The position numbers and the translations under genes are program-made. From the NCBI GenBank assembly GCA_028023455.1, contig JAQFVV010012477.1:1359501-1423500 (forward strand): a stretch of DNA of 64,000 nt. The letters run 5' to 3'. The notes beneath the pieces were generated by a model. It had not been told where the DNA came from. It was given only the letters and a program-made list of their open reading frames with translations, and did no database searches. Every line of letters starts with the position of its first letter. The first letter of the stretch is position 1. Origin of the DNA: Epiperipatus broadwayi. Taxonomy: Eukaryota > Onychophora > Udeonychophora > Euonychophora > Peripatidae. Positions 35,390 through 48,186 of this stretch are shown here, piece by piece.

Positions 35390-37770
35390 GTGTTTTTTAT
35401 ATGTGAAAAATTCTATATATGAGGGTTACCCTGAGAAAATTAGAATCATCTGTAATAAAAAATGATACTAAACAAATTAAGAAATTCTGGTATCATGATC
35501 ATCCAAATAAGATATTAAATCATACATTTAATAGTATGCAACTGAATGTGATTTGGAATTTTGGTTTTTAAATAATGGTTGTTGTTTTTTTATGTTGATA
35601 GTTATTTGTCTGATTTGTTATGCACAAACACTGAATTTATATTTTACATGCTATTCACTATATTTATACATTTTCATGATTCTCCTTCATATTGGCTTTG
35701 GCAATTGCACTTATAATGCCTGCTTACAATGCTTAGAATTTATTTTTAATATATAACAATATAAATTTTAAGTAACTATTAGTTTTATGTATAATAGTCA
35801 GAAGTCACTTGCCACTGATAATAAAAAAATTGACTAAAAGGAATTTCCAATCAATAATAATAATAAGGCAGAGTTTTGTCATATTGAGCAGAATTCGAAT
35901 GTTACTTGCACATTTGCATTATTGTCATTTTTTTCCAACAGGGAAAATAAAATAAATGTATATTTATCTTTTTATTATTTATATTTTATTAATTATGATA
36001 TTGCCATGTTTAAACATAAATTATTTTTCTTTTCTTTTAAATTTTTTGCATTGATTCCCAAACTGAAAAAAAATAAAAATATATTTATTGTTAAAAAAAT
36101 ATTTATTGTTAAAAGCTGTCAAAGTTGTTATTCAAATATTTTAATGATTATTATTTTATAAGGATAATTTCAATTAAATTTTTTAAAGAGAGTTTCAATT
36201 ATTTGAAATTATGCTTTAGTATGATATACATGAAAAATATTAAATTTTGCAATAATCACTTTATTCATTTCTAAACATTTTATAACATATGGTTGACAAA
36301 TTTATATATCTTTTTTTTATATTTTTAATTTTCATTTATTCCCAAAATTAATGTTGAATACTTTAGAATAATTTTAATTATTAAATTCGAGTATAGAATA
36401 AAAAATGTAAAAAATGACAAGTAAAAGTAGAACATTTTTCAACATTACAAATGAAATCTAAAAATCGTGGGAAATATACCTAACAATTTATTAAATAAAT
36501 ACACCTTTGTGGAAAACTAAGATAATTTATACATATTTTATTTTTTAATAAGTTTTCAATTGGTTTAATTTTGATGGCGTGTCAAATTTTGCAATTTAAA
36601 ACAAAATTTCAGGTTGCAAATTGTATTTTATTTTGGCATCTCTTAAATAACAATTTAAGTTACATATTTAACCTACATATCTGTAAATGAAATTATGTGT
36701 ATTCAAATATTGAATTAAATAAGCAGTATTTATATTAAAATTTAAATGCAATGAAATAATACATTTTAATGATCTTTGAAAGGTAATTTCTGTATATTTT
36801 TAAAGTTTAACTTTATTCTTGACTAATATTTTTATTTTAAAAAATCACTTATATTACATAAAAAAGAGAAAAGGTAGAACAATGCTATTGTAAATGTGTT
36901 ATTTGAAATATATTAAATAATGTGGTTTATAATTAAAAAAAATTACACATATTTTTGAAAGTGTAAATAATTCTTGTTTAGAAGTTATTTATTTTTAAAA
37001 AATAAATAAAACTGTTTTGTAGCATTTGAACATTTTTAAAAAGTTTATTTTTAAAATTGATTCTAATGTTTCCATGGTTTCATTACTTTGTTACCTGGTT
37101 TATATTGACACAATCAAAAGTTATTAATCAGGTCGTTTTATGCAAAGGATAATTCTTTCATTTATTCATTCTATCATTCCTTTAATAACTTGTAAATCAG
37201 TAAACAAAATGATACATGAAATACTTTCATAATGGGTCCATAATCTCCCCCCTTCCAAGTATATTCTTCCATTGCCATGAACATCTGTGCAAACCACAAT
37301 TGAATGATTATAATTCTCATTGAAGCAACTAACTTTCAAAAGAAGATTCGACCAGATCTATCCTCAATTAATAATAAAATCCATAAGTTTAATTGAATAA
37401 AAATTTAGTGTTTAATGTTTTTTACAATTACCAATTTAAATCTTAGTTACAAAGCACCAATATTAATGACATTAACTATTAACTATATTTACGGTATTTG
37501 CCATGCATGAAGTAAACGTTTTTGCTTATTAATATTTTATTAAGCCATTTAAGAAATGAACAATTTTCAAAGAAATTTAATGCTACTTTGGTTACATATA
37601 TTATTTAAATTTGGTCATATTTTACTAAGATGAAACTATCATTGTCAAGTAACAATAATTTATATATATATATATAGTTTAGAATAGCATGTTTTCTTAA
37701 TCATAGGATTTTATTATTATATTTTACTAAGTAATGTGTGACTTTGTTAAATTATTTCTCAGTATATATT
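35390..37770. other. AT-rich spacer, nothing recognised
   Basis: Low-complexity AT-rich sequence. ORFs 35553-35756 and 35922-36161 are hydrophobic by composition only. Confidence 0.5.
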
Positions 37771-38095
37771 TTGTTTAATCACTGAACATCACATGATGCC
37801 CATTTCCTGTACTTATACAAGCTGTTAAAACAGAGACAAAATTATTCATTCAATAACTTGACCCAATGCAAGCCAGGTTAATCATTGGGTGCAACAATGT
37901 TTGGGAATAAGATACATATCTAATTCCTACTCTTCCAATATAAAAGCCACAATCTAAAACTAATCTGGGGATAATAGATAAGTAGGCAATAGATAGGGAT
38001 TTTAAGCACAAATCTTCTTGCATACATTATTTACCATGCCTTCCACTGGGTGACATTAATGTATGGACTGTTTTGCCTATGTTTTACATATTTTG
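37770..38095 (+). repeat. Diverged long copy of the 39-kb foldback family
   Basis: CTGAACATCACATGATGCCC at the left end, AACTAATCTGGGGATAATAG and AGTAGGCAATAGATAGGGAT in the core, and GGACTGTTTTGCCTATG at the right end all match blocks of the 38.98-39.22 kb copy in the same order. The arms are much decayed. Confidence 0.55.
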
Positions 38096-38984
38096 TGGTT
38101 GAACTCATATAGTAGAATTAAATGATGCATTTATTTAGTTTTAAATCACAAAGGGAATGAGTGTCAGTTTCAGATGCTGCCATTATTCCAATTATACCAA
38201 GGATTAGAAAATCAAATGTGTGTTATAGATAAAGTGAGATATTTTAACTAGTATGTTAAAGATCGTGACTAGTTATCTTTCCCAGATATTCTTAAACATG
38301 AATTCTTTTTATTAGTGAAAGAAAAGATAAGTAATAGATTGGGTCAGATTAAGCAACATTAATACTCCACTAAGATAGAGTGATTCTATTATATTTATCT
38401 GTCATAAATTCATGTAATATTGATATTGTAGTTTGATATCGATATAACTTTCTGATCTTAACTTTGAAAATAAAGTATCAATTTAGCATAATTTATTTGT
38501 GGCTATTTCTATAGAATCAATTTATTTTTGTTTAGAGAACATTATTTTTTTTTTAAAAAATTGTTAATAATAACTGCTTTTCATTTCATCTAGCAATAAA
38601 TTTATTTATTATATTTTTTAAAACTTACTTCATATTTGTACTTAGTTATAAATATTTGTTTAGAATAAAACAAATTGAATAGTTTGTCCTAGTATGAATT
38701 AGTATCTTGAGACATTGCTCTATTTTGGAGATGAGTGGATAAGATGATATAGTTATTACAGCCCAACTGATACGTTCAACATAGTTTCAAAACACATACC
38801 CCACAATTACATGATCAGTGTATGTACTTTTTGATAAGTTATAAAAGATTAATATGTTATCATAAAATGTATCTTTAAATTACAAAATATATATCATGTA
38901 TATTTATGTATTGTTAATTATTATTGTGGGTAGACTTGAACTCAATATTATGAATATATTAAATATTTAATAAGATTAAATGTG

Positions 38985-39216
38985 CTAAACCACTAAACAT
39001 CACATTATCACCATTTCTTATGCTAGCACATAACTGTTATTAAACAGGCAAACCTCTCCATATAATAGTGCCACCCTGCAAGCCAGAAACTAGTCTGGGC
39101 ATATTGGATGAGTAGGCACTAGATGGGGATTTTATGCACAAACCTTCTGGCATCCATTGATTACTCTGGTTGGCACAGGGTGGCACTACTGTATGGAGAG
39201 TTTTGCCTGTTTAAGA
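38985..39216. repeat. Foldback MITE with TTAA at both ends
   Basis: The left arm (39043-39079: ACAGGCAAACCTCTCCATAT then GTGCCACCCTG) and right arm (39176-39210: CAGGGTGGCACTACTGTATG then TTTTGCCTGT) form ~35-bp inverted repeats around a ~95-bp core containing AACTAGTCTGGGCATATTGG. Each outer end is flanked by TTAA (about 39040-39043 and 39210-39213), the target duplication used by piggyBac-type transposons. The termini themselves (ACAGG) are not typical piggyBac. An upstream block (AAACCACTAAACATCACATT, 38990) belongs to the same composite repeat, as shown by the copies at 25.74 and 37.77 kb. Confidence 0.7.
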
Positions 39217-40014
39217 TTAAATGTGGTTTATATGTTATAAAATGTCCATTTTGCCTATTTACCACAACAATGTTTGTATGTCTCTTATTTTCAATAAACC
39301 CCTATCTCCTTTTCATCATATGCTGGGAAAATATTCATTAGTCATATGGCTCCTCTTTACTGTATTTATCATTTTATATATGTATATATTGTAACCATTC
39401 CTTTTGGTTGTTCAATATATATGTTACCTTCTTTACTATCTACTATACTAGTTCAATAATAAACCATCAAATATAACATTAAATTATAAGCCTCTCTATT
39501 GGGCTTGAAACCTATGATACATAAAAAACATAATATAGACTTTATAGATGATCATAATATAGAGGTTATAACATTGAGAAATATGTAAAATACCTTTCAC
39601 AATGGCATTGCTATTGCAAAATTTCTCCTGCTACTATCGTATTATAATCATTAGGAAAATCCCTATAACAAACAATTACTAACATAATAGTTTATTTTAA
39701 ATAATGACTTATCTACCCTTCTATCATTTAAGAAGCTCAAAATAATAATATTAAAACACAAAAACTATATTAAATTAAAAGGTACTTACATATTAGTCCT
39801 GTGACATGGAGCATGTATTAGACATGCTACACCTTTTCACTTATGTATCAATCTACTGATAACTTTAAAATCTTGTGATTTGACAAAAATAACATGTACA
39901 TGGATCTTATACATGATATTTTTACAAAAATTTACAAAAATAATGTGTATATGGATCTTTTGTATATGGTATTTTTTCAAGATTTATGAAGTTATCTGGA
40001 GGTTAAATACATGT

Positions 40015-40063
40015 GTGAAAGGGTGCAGCATGTCTAATACATAATCCATGTCACAAGACTAAT
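40015..40063. repeat. Extra internal copy of the Merlin right TIR
   Basis: GTGAAAGGGTGCAGCATGTC through CACAAGACTAAT matches the right TIR at 41958-42004 in the same orientation. Together with the left TIR it would delimit a 272-bp mini-element (39792-40063). The bases after it (ACACGCAA) do not match the 5' duplication. Confidence 0.75.
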
Positions 40064-40073
40064 ACACGCAAAA

Positions 40074-40520
40074 TAATTTTTAAGCAATTAATATGAGATC
40101 CCATTAAACAAAAAGGCCATAAAATCAGTAAATTTCAAAAACTTTGGAGTGTATTTTACCAGAAACATATACAACTTTCGCAGGAGACATATACATTTAA
40201 TATATATTAAAGGGCTAATTTTTAAGCAATCAACATGAGATGCCATTAACAAAAAGCCTCAAATTCCCTGATATATAATTAAAAAAAGAATAAAATATAT
40301 GCAAAATTTTCAATAAATATATATGAAATTTAGATGAAAAAGTATAAAATGTACCAATTTTAATCAGTAAATTATAAAAATTCCCTAAACTACTATTTAA
40401 AAATCATAAAATATTCATAAATATTATTTGGGGGGGGGGAGCATAAAATATATACAGCATTTTCAATAAATATGTATGAAAATTAGATGAAAAAGTATAA
40501 CAATACTAAAGATATCACAT
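40074..40520 (+). repeat. Internal direct duplications, ~145-165 bp period
   Basis: ATTTTTAAGCAATTAATATG with its following ~30 bases (40074) recurs at about 40218. AATATATATGAAATTTAGAT with GAAAAAGTATAA (about 40310) recurs at about 40468. These lie between the extra TIR and the transposase and may be part of the original 3' region. Confidence 0.7.
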
Positions 40521-40820
40521 GCTATTATGGATTGAACAGTGACTAAATTACCAAAATTTTTAAAATATTATTTATGAAAATATAAAATATACTCACATAT
40601 GTTATCATGCAATATGTAACAGGAATTGTATTCAATTTTATTAATAGGTTGACCATTTTTTTTATGGATAAAATGGAGATTTCATAAAAACATGATTGTG
40701 GAGAGTATCGCTTAAATGGGATTTTATCAAAAAACAGTAGTAAATATAAGTTGTTGTTTTTTTTAAAATGTTTAAAAAAACTTTTCCACAAAATAAAAAT
40801 GCACAACTTTTATTAGTAAT

Positions 40821-41618
40821 TCATATTGGCAGCCAATTATTTTTGATTTCATTAATTATGCAAATAAATGCATCCTCATCTTTATTCCACCTGCACCACA
40901 TAAGTTCAGCCAAATACGAATCCAAATATTGGTGAAATGTTCCCTGTTGTTGCTTATTACGCCATTTCACTTTTGATGTTTTGCATGTGGATGCCTGTTT
41001 CCAGATTGACAAAATTGTACTTGTGTGTTACACAAGAATGGTTGTAATTGGCACTTTTCAATTCTTCACTTTTCTATGACTTTCAACAATCGGAATATAT
41101 GGTCAAACTCGTTTATATTTTGCTTGATGGCTTCCATGAAAGTTGCTGCTGTCTTATCACTAATTCTAATGATAAAACACTCATTGGTCTCTTTGTACAA
41201 GCCACTGAACATCCCTGTTCAGGAAGAATGCATCCAGATTGTTTTTTTTTTGGGAAATAGGCTCTTGTCTATATCGATGATTTTATCAGGCCCTCCTACT
41301 TTTTGTCTTTCATGTTCAAGCATAGCAGTCACACAAACTTCCTGCATGTAGTTATTCCAGTCAATCACCATTTTATCTGCTATGCCAAGTTCCATTTTGT
41401 CCCATTCTATGGAAGTTAATTTCTGAGCCCAACTATATATATACAAATGTAAATGGCCATAGGATGGTCATGTGGACACAGGTTTTTTGAGATGGCAAGA
41501 TTTCTTTTTTTGGGGGGAAATATGACATAGTGTCCATTTCAGTTGATAGAAGGTTCCAAATTATCATTTTGAACTGTTCAACAAACAAAAAAAACATTTG
41601 ATTACAAGAATTATTCAA
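40821..41618 (-). pseudogene. Merlin (ISXO2-like) transposase, decayed
   Basis: Blocks on the minus strand follow the order of IS1595/ISXO2-type DDE transposases. The first is WAQKLTSIEW and VIDWNNYMQEVCV (pre-catalytic, about 41310-41420). Next is KVGGPDKIIDIDKSLFPKKK, the first catalytic region (family form: GGPGxxVEIDESLF). Then TNECFIIRISDKTAATF (about 41130-41190), and VTHKYNFVNLETGIHMQN (about 40990-41035; family form: VNHSxNFVDPxTGxHTQ). Last is QYLDSYLAELMWCRW near the C-terminus, ending at 40821. At least three frameshifts separate the blocks. The second catalytic Asp region is unreadable, so the protein is dead. The N-terminus (41433-41618) is only weakly recognisable. Orientation and position fit the flanking TIRs. 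Confidence 0.88.
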
Positions 41619-42012
41619 TGGAAATCAAAAGAAAAATACAGTTCTTTACTCATTTACAATCAACTTAATTAAGCAACAATAAAATTAAAACCAACAGTAA
41701 TTACAAAGAAAAAATACAATGACAGTAACTGTGAAGAAAAAATGCAAATAAAATCAAGCTGTTGTCATAATGAAATATTGACAATAACTGGACAAAAAGA
41801 TCAGTTATATGATAAGAAATCTTGAAAAATACTCAGGGAAAAAATTATATCAGAGATATGATAAAAAACACATTTTGATATGACATCAGATAAGAACATA
41901 ATTGGATTTACTTGGATTTATTTAACCTAATCACAATGTTATAAATTTATTGTGGATGTGAAAAGGTGCAACAGGTCTAATACATGCTGTGTCACAGGAC
42001 TAATACTTAAGT

Positions 42013-45000
42013 GCCAATTGCAATAAATAATGCTACTCTATGAATTTCTTAGGGATCATAATTATTCTAATTTAAAATATAATACAAAAATTATATTTAT
42101 AATTAAATAAATGAATTGTAAGAGGGATTTTATTGGGATCCAACCATTTAAATAAAAATCATACTAAAACATTACATACATTGATTAACCTACTATTTAA
42201 AAATTAATCTAATAAGACATGAAAAATAACAATCACTATCTACTCATTATCTTCAATTAAATAATTTAATTTACTTTCCTAAAAGTTATTCTTATACTTA
42301 TACTAATAACAATGACCATAGAATACTCATTTTATTACAATTAAAAGATTTATTATTTACTAAATTTAACTAAATTAAATACATTTCTTAGTTAATTAGC
42401 ATTCACTCATTGTAATTAGATCTTTAAGAATTACAAACATTATAATATATTTTATCAGAAATTTATACTTTGAAATAATATAATATTTATAAATTTATTA
42501 TATAAAATACATTTCAAAACTAGATTTCAAAACCAGGATGTGACTCTTAAAACATACTATTAATTTGTATTATATGCTCTCCATTTTGTAATACTGAACA
42601 GTATTTTTCAAATAAATCATCAAGATTCTTTTATATTTAATAAAAATATGAAGTAGTACAGATAAAGTATCAAGTATAAATTGTTGAATATACTCTTTAG
42701 ATAAAACATGTAATAAATATATGATATGATGGATAATTCTATGTGGATTATGTGCTTTATGGATATGACCTTGTGATGGAAATGACTCTCAATTGCAATA
42801 AATTATTAATACAAACTCTAAATTAAAATACTATTTTTTTTACAATAATAATAATTAATAACAAACAGCTATAAACACTATATTACATAATTAACTAACA
42901 AAATAACTATTTAAGTATTCATAAATTTGCAATAAAATTATTTACATTAATAAGAAATAAAATATACATTCTAGTCTTTCCGTCATATTCATTATTTAGT
43001 CCATAAAAACAATAAGTTCATCATTCTTACCATTATGTATGTTTTCTTAATATTATCAAACAGTTTTACCCTCCATGAGCTGTCTTGTGGTTATCCTCTT
43101 AATCATCTTTCCATAGTTACTTTCTATTTTGTAATTTCAAATATTTCAATAAAGTTATATTTTAATTAGAATTCACACTCAAAATCTTTATGAGAATATG
43201 TCACAACCATTTTATTGACAAAATTAGTGCTGATGTGGTAATATTAAACAAAATAAAACAATGTAAATAATGCCCTTCCCCCTTTTTAGCTGAATAATGA
43301 AATCCAGGATTCTTTTTCATATACTACCATTCTTATTATGTATTCTTCTTTCTCCTTTACATTTTATGGCTTATTTTGATCTCTGCTATCATTACAATTT
43401 ATTCAGATTTTAGTTGAACACAAAGCATTTATTTGCATATGATCTTACAACTTTGATGCTACACTGACAAAACTTAGAAAGAAAAAAAAAATATAAAATT
43501 ATTAAAACATCTAGTCAAGTTTCTATTCTTTTCACATTCTTAATTTCAGACTTCACAGATAAGAAACTGATTCTATTTAAAATACTATAGCAAAATATAA
43601 CAATAGACAGCTCCGTTAATTATGAGGTGTCATATTTTGGCAGATAGTCATTTTTCCTAATATTCTTACATCACTTTTGCTTGGCTTATACATCAAACTC
43701 TTATGGTATATACAACACTCATGTTTCTGTGGGAAAATCCTCTAATCTCCTTCTAATAAAACATATGGGTATCAGCCAGATTAATTCCATTAAACTATTT
43801 ACTCACTTCTTCAGGATGATATTTTATATCCTCTCCTGGAATTACAACTTATCTTTCCCTACTATATCTTAGCATTTACTACTGTAAATTATCTCTCAAT
43901 CGATCATATATGATCTTCCTCTTCATGTGACAAAACAAATATTTTATCTTTACCATTATCAATATGATACTTTTTCTAATATAACAAATGATATCATAAT
44001 TATTTTTTAACATTAAACATTCACTATATTTCATATTATTATAGATAATATTATACTTTGTAGTATATTTATGATTATTTTCATAGAATCCTGTAATTTT
44101 CTATTCACCATCAGAATTTCAATCCACTCACCACATACATTTTATTATAATATATTTTAAACTCATTTAAAATATATTTTATCAGATTCTAGTATAAAAC
44201 TTAAAACTTACAAAAATTTAAAGTTAACGTATTATATTTCCGCACACATTATTATTCTATAACTCACGCATATTTTCTTCATTCTCTAAGCATACTCTTC
44301 TTCTTTTTTTTTTTTTTAAAAAAAAAAACAAATCACAATAAATTAATATATCTTAATCTTATATGATTATTGTCATATCAAAATTAATTTCAAGTATTGA
44401 TAAACCTATTACAGAATAACAATTATATAAAAAAAATATCAATACGAAAATTAAAATTAAAAATAAATCTTTCTCTCTTTTTTTTAAAAGGAGACTGTTT
44501 TACCTCCTAGTTTAATATTTACATGTTAACAAAATCGAAGGTCACAATTCATCGCGAACTTTGTTCTTTTATCTCCTCTTTTTGTTAAACTCATATACAT
44601 TTAAGTAAGATATTAAAAAATAATCCTAACAACAACTTGATGAATGCTTCTTAATTCGATGCATCCTTAATGACTTTTCTAATCTTGATAGATTTAAAGG
44701 TAAATGTGCATAAATATCCCCTATAACATATACTCAGGAAGTAGATTAACGAATATTCACAATAAATCTTACATTAATTTCTCCATGTTAAATACTTTTA
44801 AGATACATCAAATTAATTCATCAATAAGTTATTCTTCAAATTATTCCTTCCTTTCTCTTTATTTAATAGTTTCATACATTTTTAAATATACATCAATAAC
44901 TTCAGAGAATTTTATACCAATATAATATATTATCTCTATTATTGGTATTCATTATTAAAAGTTCAACAGGCTTTCACATAATCCTTCATTCTTTTTAATA

Positions 45001-45455
45001 TTTCTTTCCTAGGCTAATATAACTCTATTTGACAATATAAAAGTAATCATCATTTAGATCAGATTTCGTATTATATTAAAACATGATAATTATTAATTCT
45101 TCTTTTTAACAGTTCTATCATTTATTCATTATTAAGTATATGCTAAATATTTTGTTATTTTAATTTTTCCAAGTTATTCGGAACATATCAATTATTTAAT
45201 TCAACAAAAAAATTAGTTTCAACCAAATTTATCACTATTCAAAGTCATTATCTTTAAAATTCGATAAACCCCTTTTATAACTTTTGGAAATTTATATCTC
45301 GTTATTTTACTTTTTTCCTCAATTTTAACACAGAACTAATAAAATTATTTACACTGGCATACATAAACATATGTTTTCTTATGCTATAACAGATATATTT
45401 CCCTTTAATTAAGTAAGTCTAGTTGTCTTTTCTTTTTCATGGTTATTCCAAACAA
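42013..45455. other. AT-rich, C-over-G spacer
   Basis: No gene recognised. The + strand is markedly poor in G over several kb. It contains a T-run next to an A-run near 44300-44330. ORFs 43681-43872 and 44704-44925 are compositional. Confidence 0.5.
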
Positions 45456-45459
45456 GAAT

Positions 45460-46040
45460 AATATACAATGAGCTTTGCCAATTGTTCAACAAGTTTTGTG
45501 ATAAATGCTTATCCAGAGAAATCATTTAAAATATCTCTGTCAGGAACCCCCTCCCCAAACCTGGGACCAGTTTCATGCTTTGGCATTCCTCAGAGAGGCG
45601 CTAAGGTAGATTCAGACACTAGATCTAAAAATACCAACCCAAAAACAGAATTTATCTAAAGGTTATCTATTGAGTGGAAAATATTAAATTTTCAGACACC
45701 TACATGTCTTCAAACCCAGCTGTCCAACTCAAATAGCTATATGTAGGTGTCTGAAAATTTCAGATTTTCCACCCACTAGATAACTTTTAGATAAATGCTG
45801 GCTTTGGATTGGTATTTTTAGATCTAGTGTCTGAACCTACCCTAGCGCCCCTCTGGGAGTGGCAAAGCATGAAACCATGGTCAGAGGCTTGGGGGAGGGT
45901 GTCCTGGCAGAGATATTTTAAATGCTTTCTCTGGCTAAAATATTTACCACAAAGCTTGTTAAGCAATTGACAATGTGCATTGTTTATATCTTACAAGCTT
46001 AAGCGAATTGGGTCATAATGATTTTATGACTCTTATTTTG
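45460..46040. repeat. Large foldback element, ~250-300 bp arms
   Basis: The left arm (about 45460-45705) holds GTGATAAATGCTTATCCAGA, ATATCTCTGTCAGGAA, CACTAGATCTAAAAATACCA and TTTCAGACACCTACATG. It is the inverted partner of the right arm (about 45740-46040), which has CATGAAACCATGGTCAGAGG and AAATGCTTTCTCTGGCTAA. The 30-35 bp centre contains AAACCCAGCTGTCCAACTC. Arms are about 85% identical by eye. The ORF 45468-45659 lies entirely in the left arm and is not a gene. Sequence blocks are shared with the elements at 7.69-7.95 and 12.64-12.80 kb. Confidence 0.8.
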
Positions 46041-46124
46041 ACTATTTATAGTCTCTGCCTTAAGTCATATGCAATTTTATATTGCTAAGACTACTAATAT
46101 ATGGTATGACTGAAGATCTCTCAG

Positions 46125-46460
46125 TCCCATATAGCTATTTGAGTTCGATAGCTGGTTTGAAGACATGTAGGTGTCTGAAATTTTCAGATTTTTCACTCAA
46201 TAGATAACTTTTAGATAAATGCTGACTTTGTGCTGGTATTTTTAGATCTAGTGTCTGAACCTACCCTAGCGCCTCTCTGAGGAGTGACAAAGCACAAAAC
46301 CATGGTCAGAGGTTGAGAGGGATTCCTGTCAGAGATATTTAAAATGCTTTCTCTGGTTAAGCACTTATCACAAAGCTTTTTGAGCAATTGGCAATGCTCA
46401 TTGTTTATATCTCACATGCTCAAGAGAATTGGGTCATGTGATCTATTACTCTTATTTTGC
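46125..46460 (-). repeat. Third arm copy of the 45.5-kb foldback element
   Basis: GAAGACATGTAGGTGTCTGA and the following ~280 bp repeat the right arm of the preceding element in direct orientation, through CTTTCTCTGGTTAAGCACTT and GAATTGGGTCATGTGATC. The centre sequence (ATAGCTATTTGAGTTCGATA) is also present just before it. It is either a half element or part of a second insertion whose left arm is lost. Confidence 0.75.
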
Positions 46461-48180
46461 CTAAGAAAATAACTTTAGCTTTATTTTTACCATTTAAAAC
46501 TTAAAAGCTTTTTAAAATTTTTACCAAAAAAAATGAAACAGCTCTTCTCTTTATTTTTAATTAATTCAATACCTTCATCGTCTGTTCATTTTCTTTCCTT
46601 AAAAAAATCCCAAAGATAAACTGATGTCAGAAAACTACTTAATTAAATTTCATTGGGAAGTATACCAAATCAACTGTCATTACTTTTAAATAAATATTTT
46701 TTCTGTCTATATTTAAAATCAATAAATATTTTACAAATGAAACTAATTTAAATCATTTCTTTACAACTGAAATATTATATATAATTATATTTTTAATATA
46801 TGATATTATTAATTGAATTTAAATATAAAGTTTAATAATAAATATTTATACTTAAAATATATTATTATTACGATATTTATAAAATAAATAATTATCTTGT
46901 AATTAATAATTGTTCCTTCTTTTATTTACTACAATTCTATATATTTAGCTTTTAAAGGAACACTGTAATGAAAATAAATTAAGGTTAAATTCATTACTGT
47001 TGCAACTTCCACTGAATATAATAAATCTATATAAGTAATGATGTTTTTTTTAATTGAAAACTATTGTATTGAAATGACATAGTGGATCATATTATAAATA
47101 AAGGATGGTTATTAAATATCTCTACAGAATTCCATCTTTAATCTTTATGTATTAAGTTATTTATTCAAGTTATAATAAAATTTATAGCATTACTATTATC
47201 TAAATTTAAAATTTTGCAGCTATAATATACATTTTATATTCTCTTTTTACTATGGATAACCAATCAAAAGGTTACAATATATATAATACAAATAAAATGT
47301 CTATTTATTACCATTATAGTTATTATTTTTATTGTTATTACAATAGATTTTTTAATTAACTACTATAAACAATATTTCAATCAACAGAAGTACTTTCACT
47401 TATTTCTTAAACTGCCTCAACTCCCATTACATTGAAATAACAAAACAGAAGCAAACATCATAACTCAAATCCCATAAATCCCAAATATTAATGTTAGGTG
47501 CAGTCACTATTAATTAAATTCATTTTATTCCTATTTATTAAAATTGCCTCCTTAATTTTTCTTTTGAAGAAAGAAACCATAATAAAAGGAAATTTAAGAA
47601 GACAATTTTAATAAATAGGAAACAAATGATTTTTTTAATAAACAAGCTGCTAACATTAAAATTTAGGATTCATAGAATTTGAGTTAATGATGTTTTCTTC
47701 TGTTTTGTTATTTGAATTTAATGGCAGTTGAGGCATGTTAAGGAATTAATCAAAAGTATTTCTGCATATTGAATGATTGTTTATAATAGTTTATTATCAT
47801 TATATTTATTATTATTATTGTTATATATATTGTACCGGTCAAAACATGTTTATCGATCTAACATGAGCTGGAACATACAAAATGTACTTCAAACCCAGTT
47901 AAACCTGAGAATCAGCCTGTATTCGAACCCACTCCATAAGCCCAGATCAAACACCTAATGGATAATGTAACAATGTTGGCACACAATAATTTATTTTAAA
48001 TCTGGCCCACTAGCAGAGCAGAGATGGCAATAAGACATCTATTATCTATGACTTAACGAAAAAATATATATATATGCTTGGCTGTACATTTGGAAGTGGA
48101 GAAAAAGGAATTCAAACTACTCAAACAAGTTAGACAATAAAAATTAGTTTAATATAATGACAAATTATTTACATATATTT
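46461..48180. other. AT-rich spacer, nothing recognised
   Basis: No gene recognised. A string GGTTCGAATACAGG on the minus strand near 47925 resembles a Pol III B-box, but no A-box or tRNA fold was found around it. Confidence 0.5.
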
Positions 48181-48186
48181 ATAAAG

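Larger units (their letters stand above)
39792..42004 (-). mobile_element. Merlin DNA transposon, 2.2 kb, with TIRs
   Basis: The left TIR (39792-39840, ATTAGTCCTGTGACATGGAG and on to ACACCTTTTCAC) and right TIR (41958-42004) are inverted repeats of 47-49 bp, about 85% identical by eye. The 8 bp next to them are ACTTACAT and ACTTAAGT. They agree at the first five positions, as expected for an old 8-bp target duplication of a Merlin element. Inside lies a decayed ISXO2/IS1595-like transposase on the minus strand (40821-41618). A third TIR-like copy lies at 40015-40063. The 40.07-40.56 kb region holds internal duplications. Confidence 0.85.

Noticed and set aside
45468-45659. 63-codon ORF with balanced composition
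   Set aside because: It coincides with one arm of the foldback element, and the other arm copies do not keep the frame.
47880-47960. Possible minus-strand tRNA or SINE, from the B-box-like GGTTCGAATACAGG
   Set aside because: No A-box, acceptor pairing or anticodon arm could be found at the expected distance.
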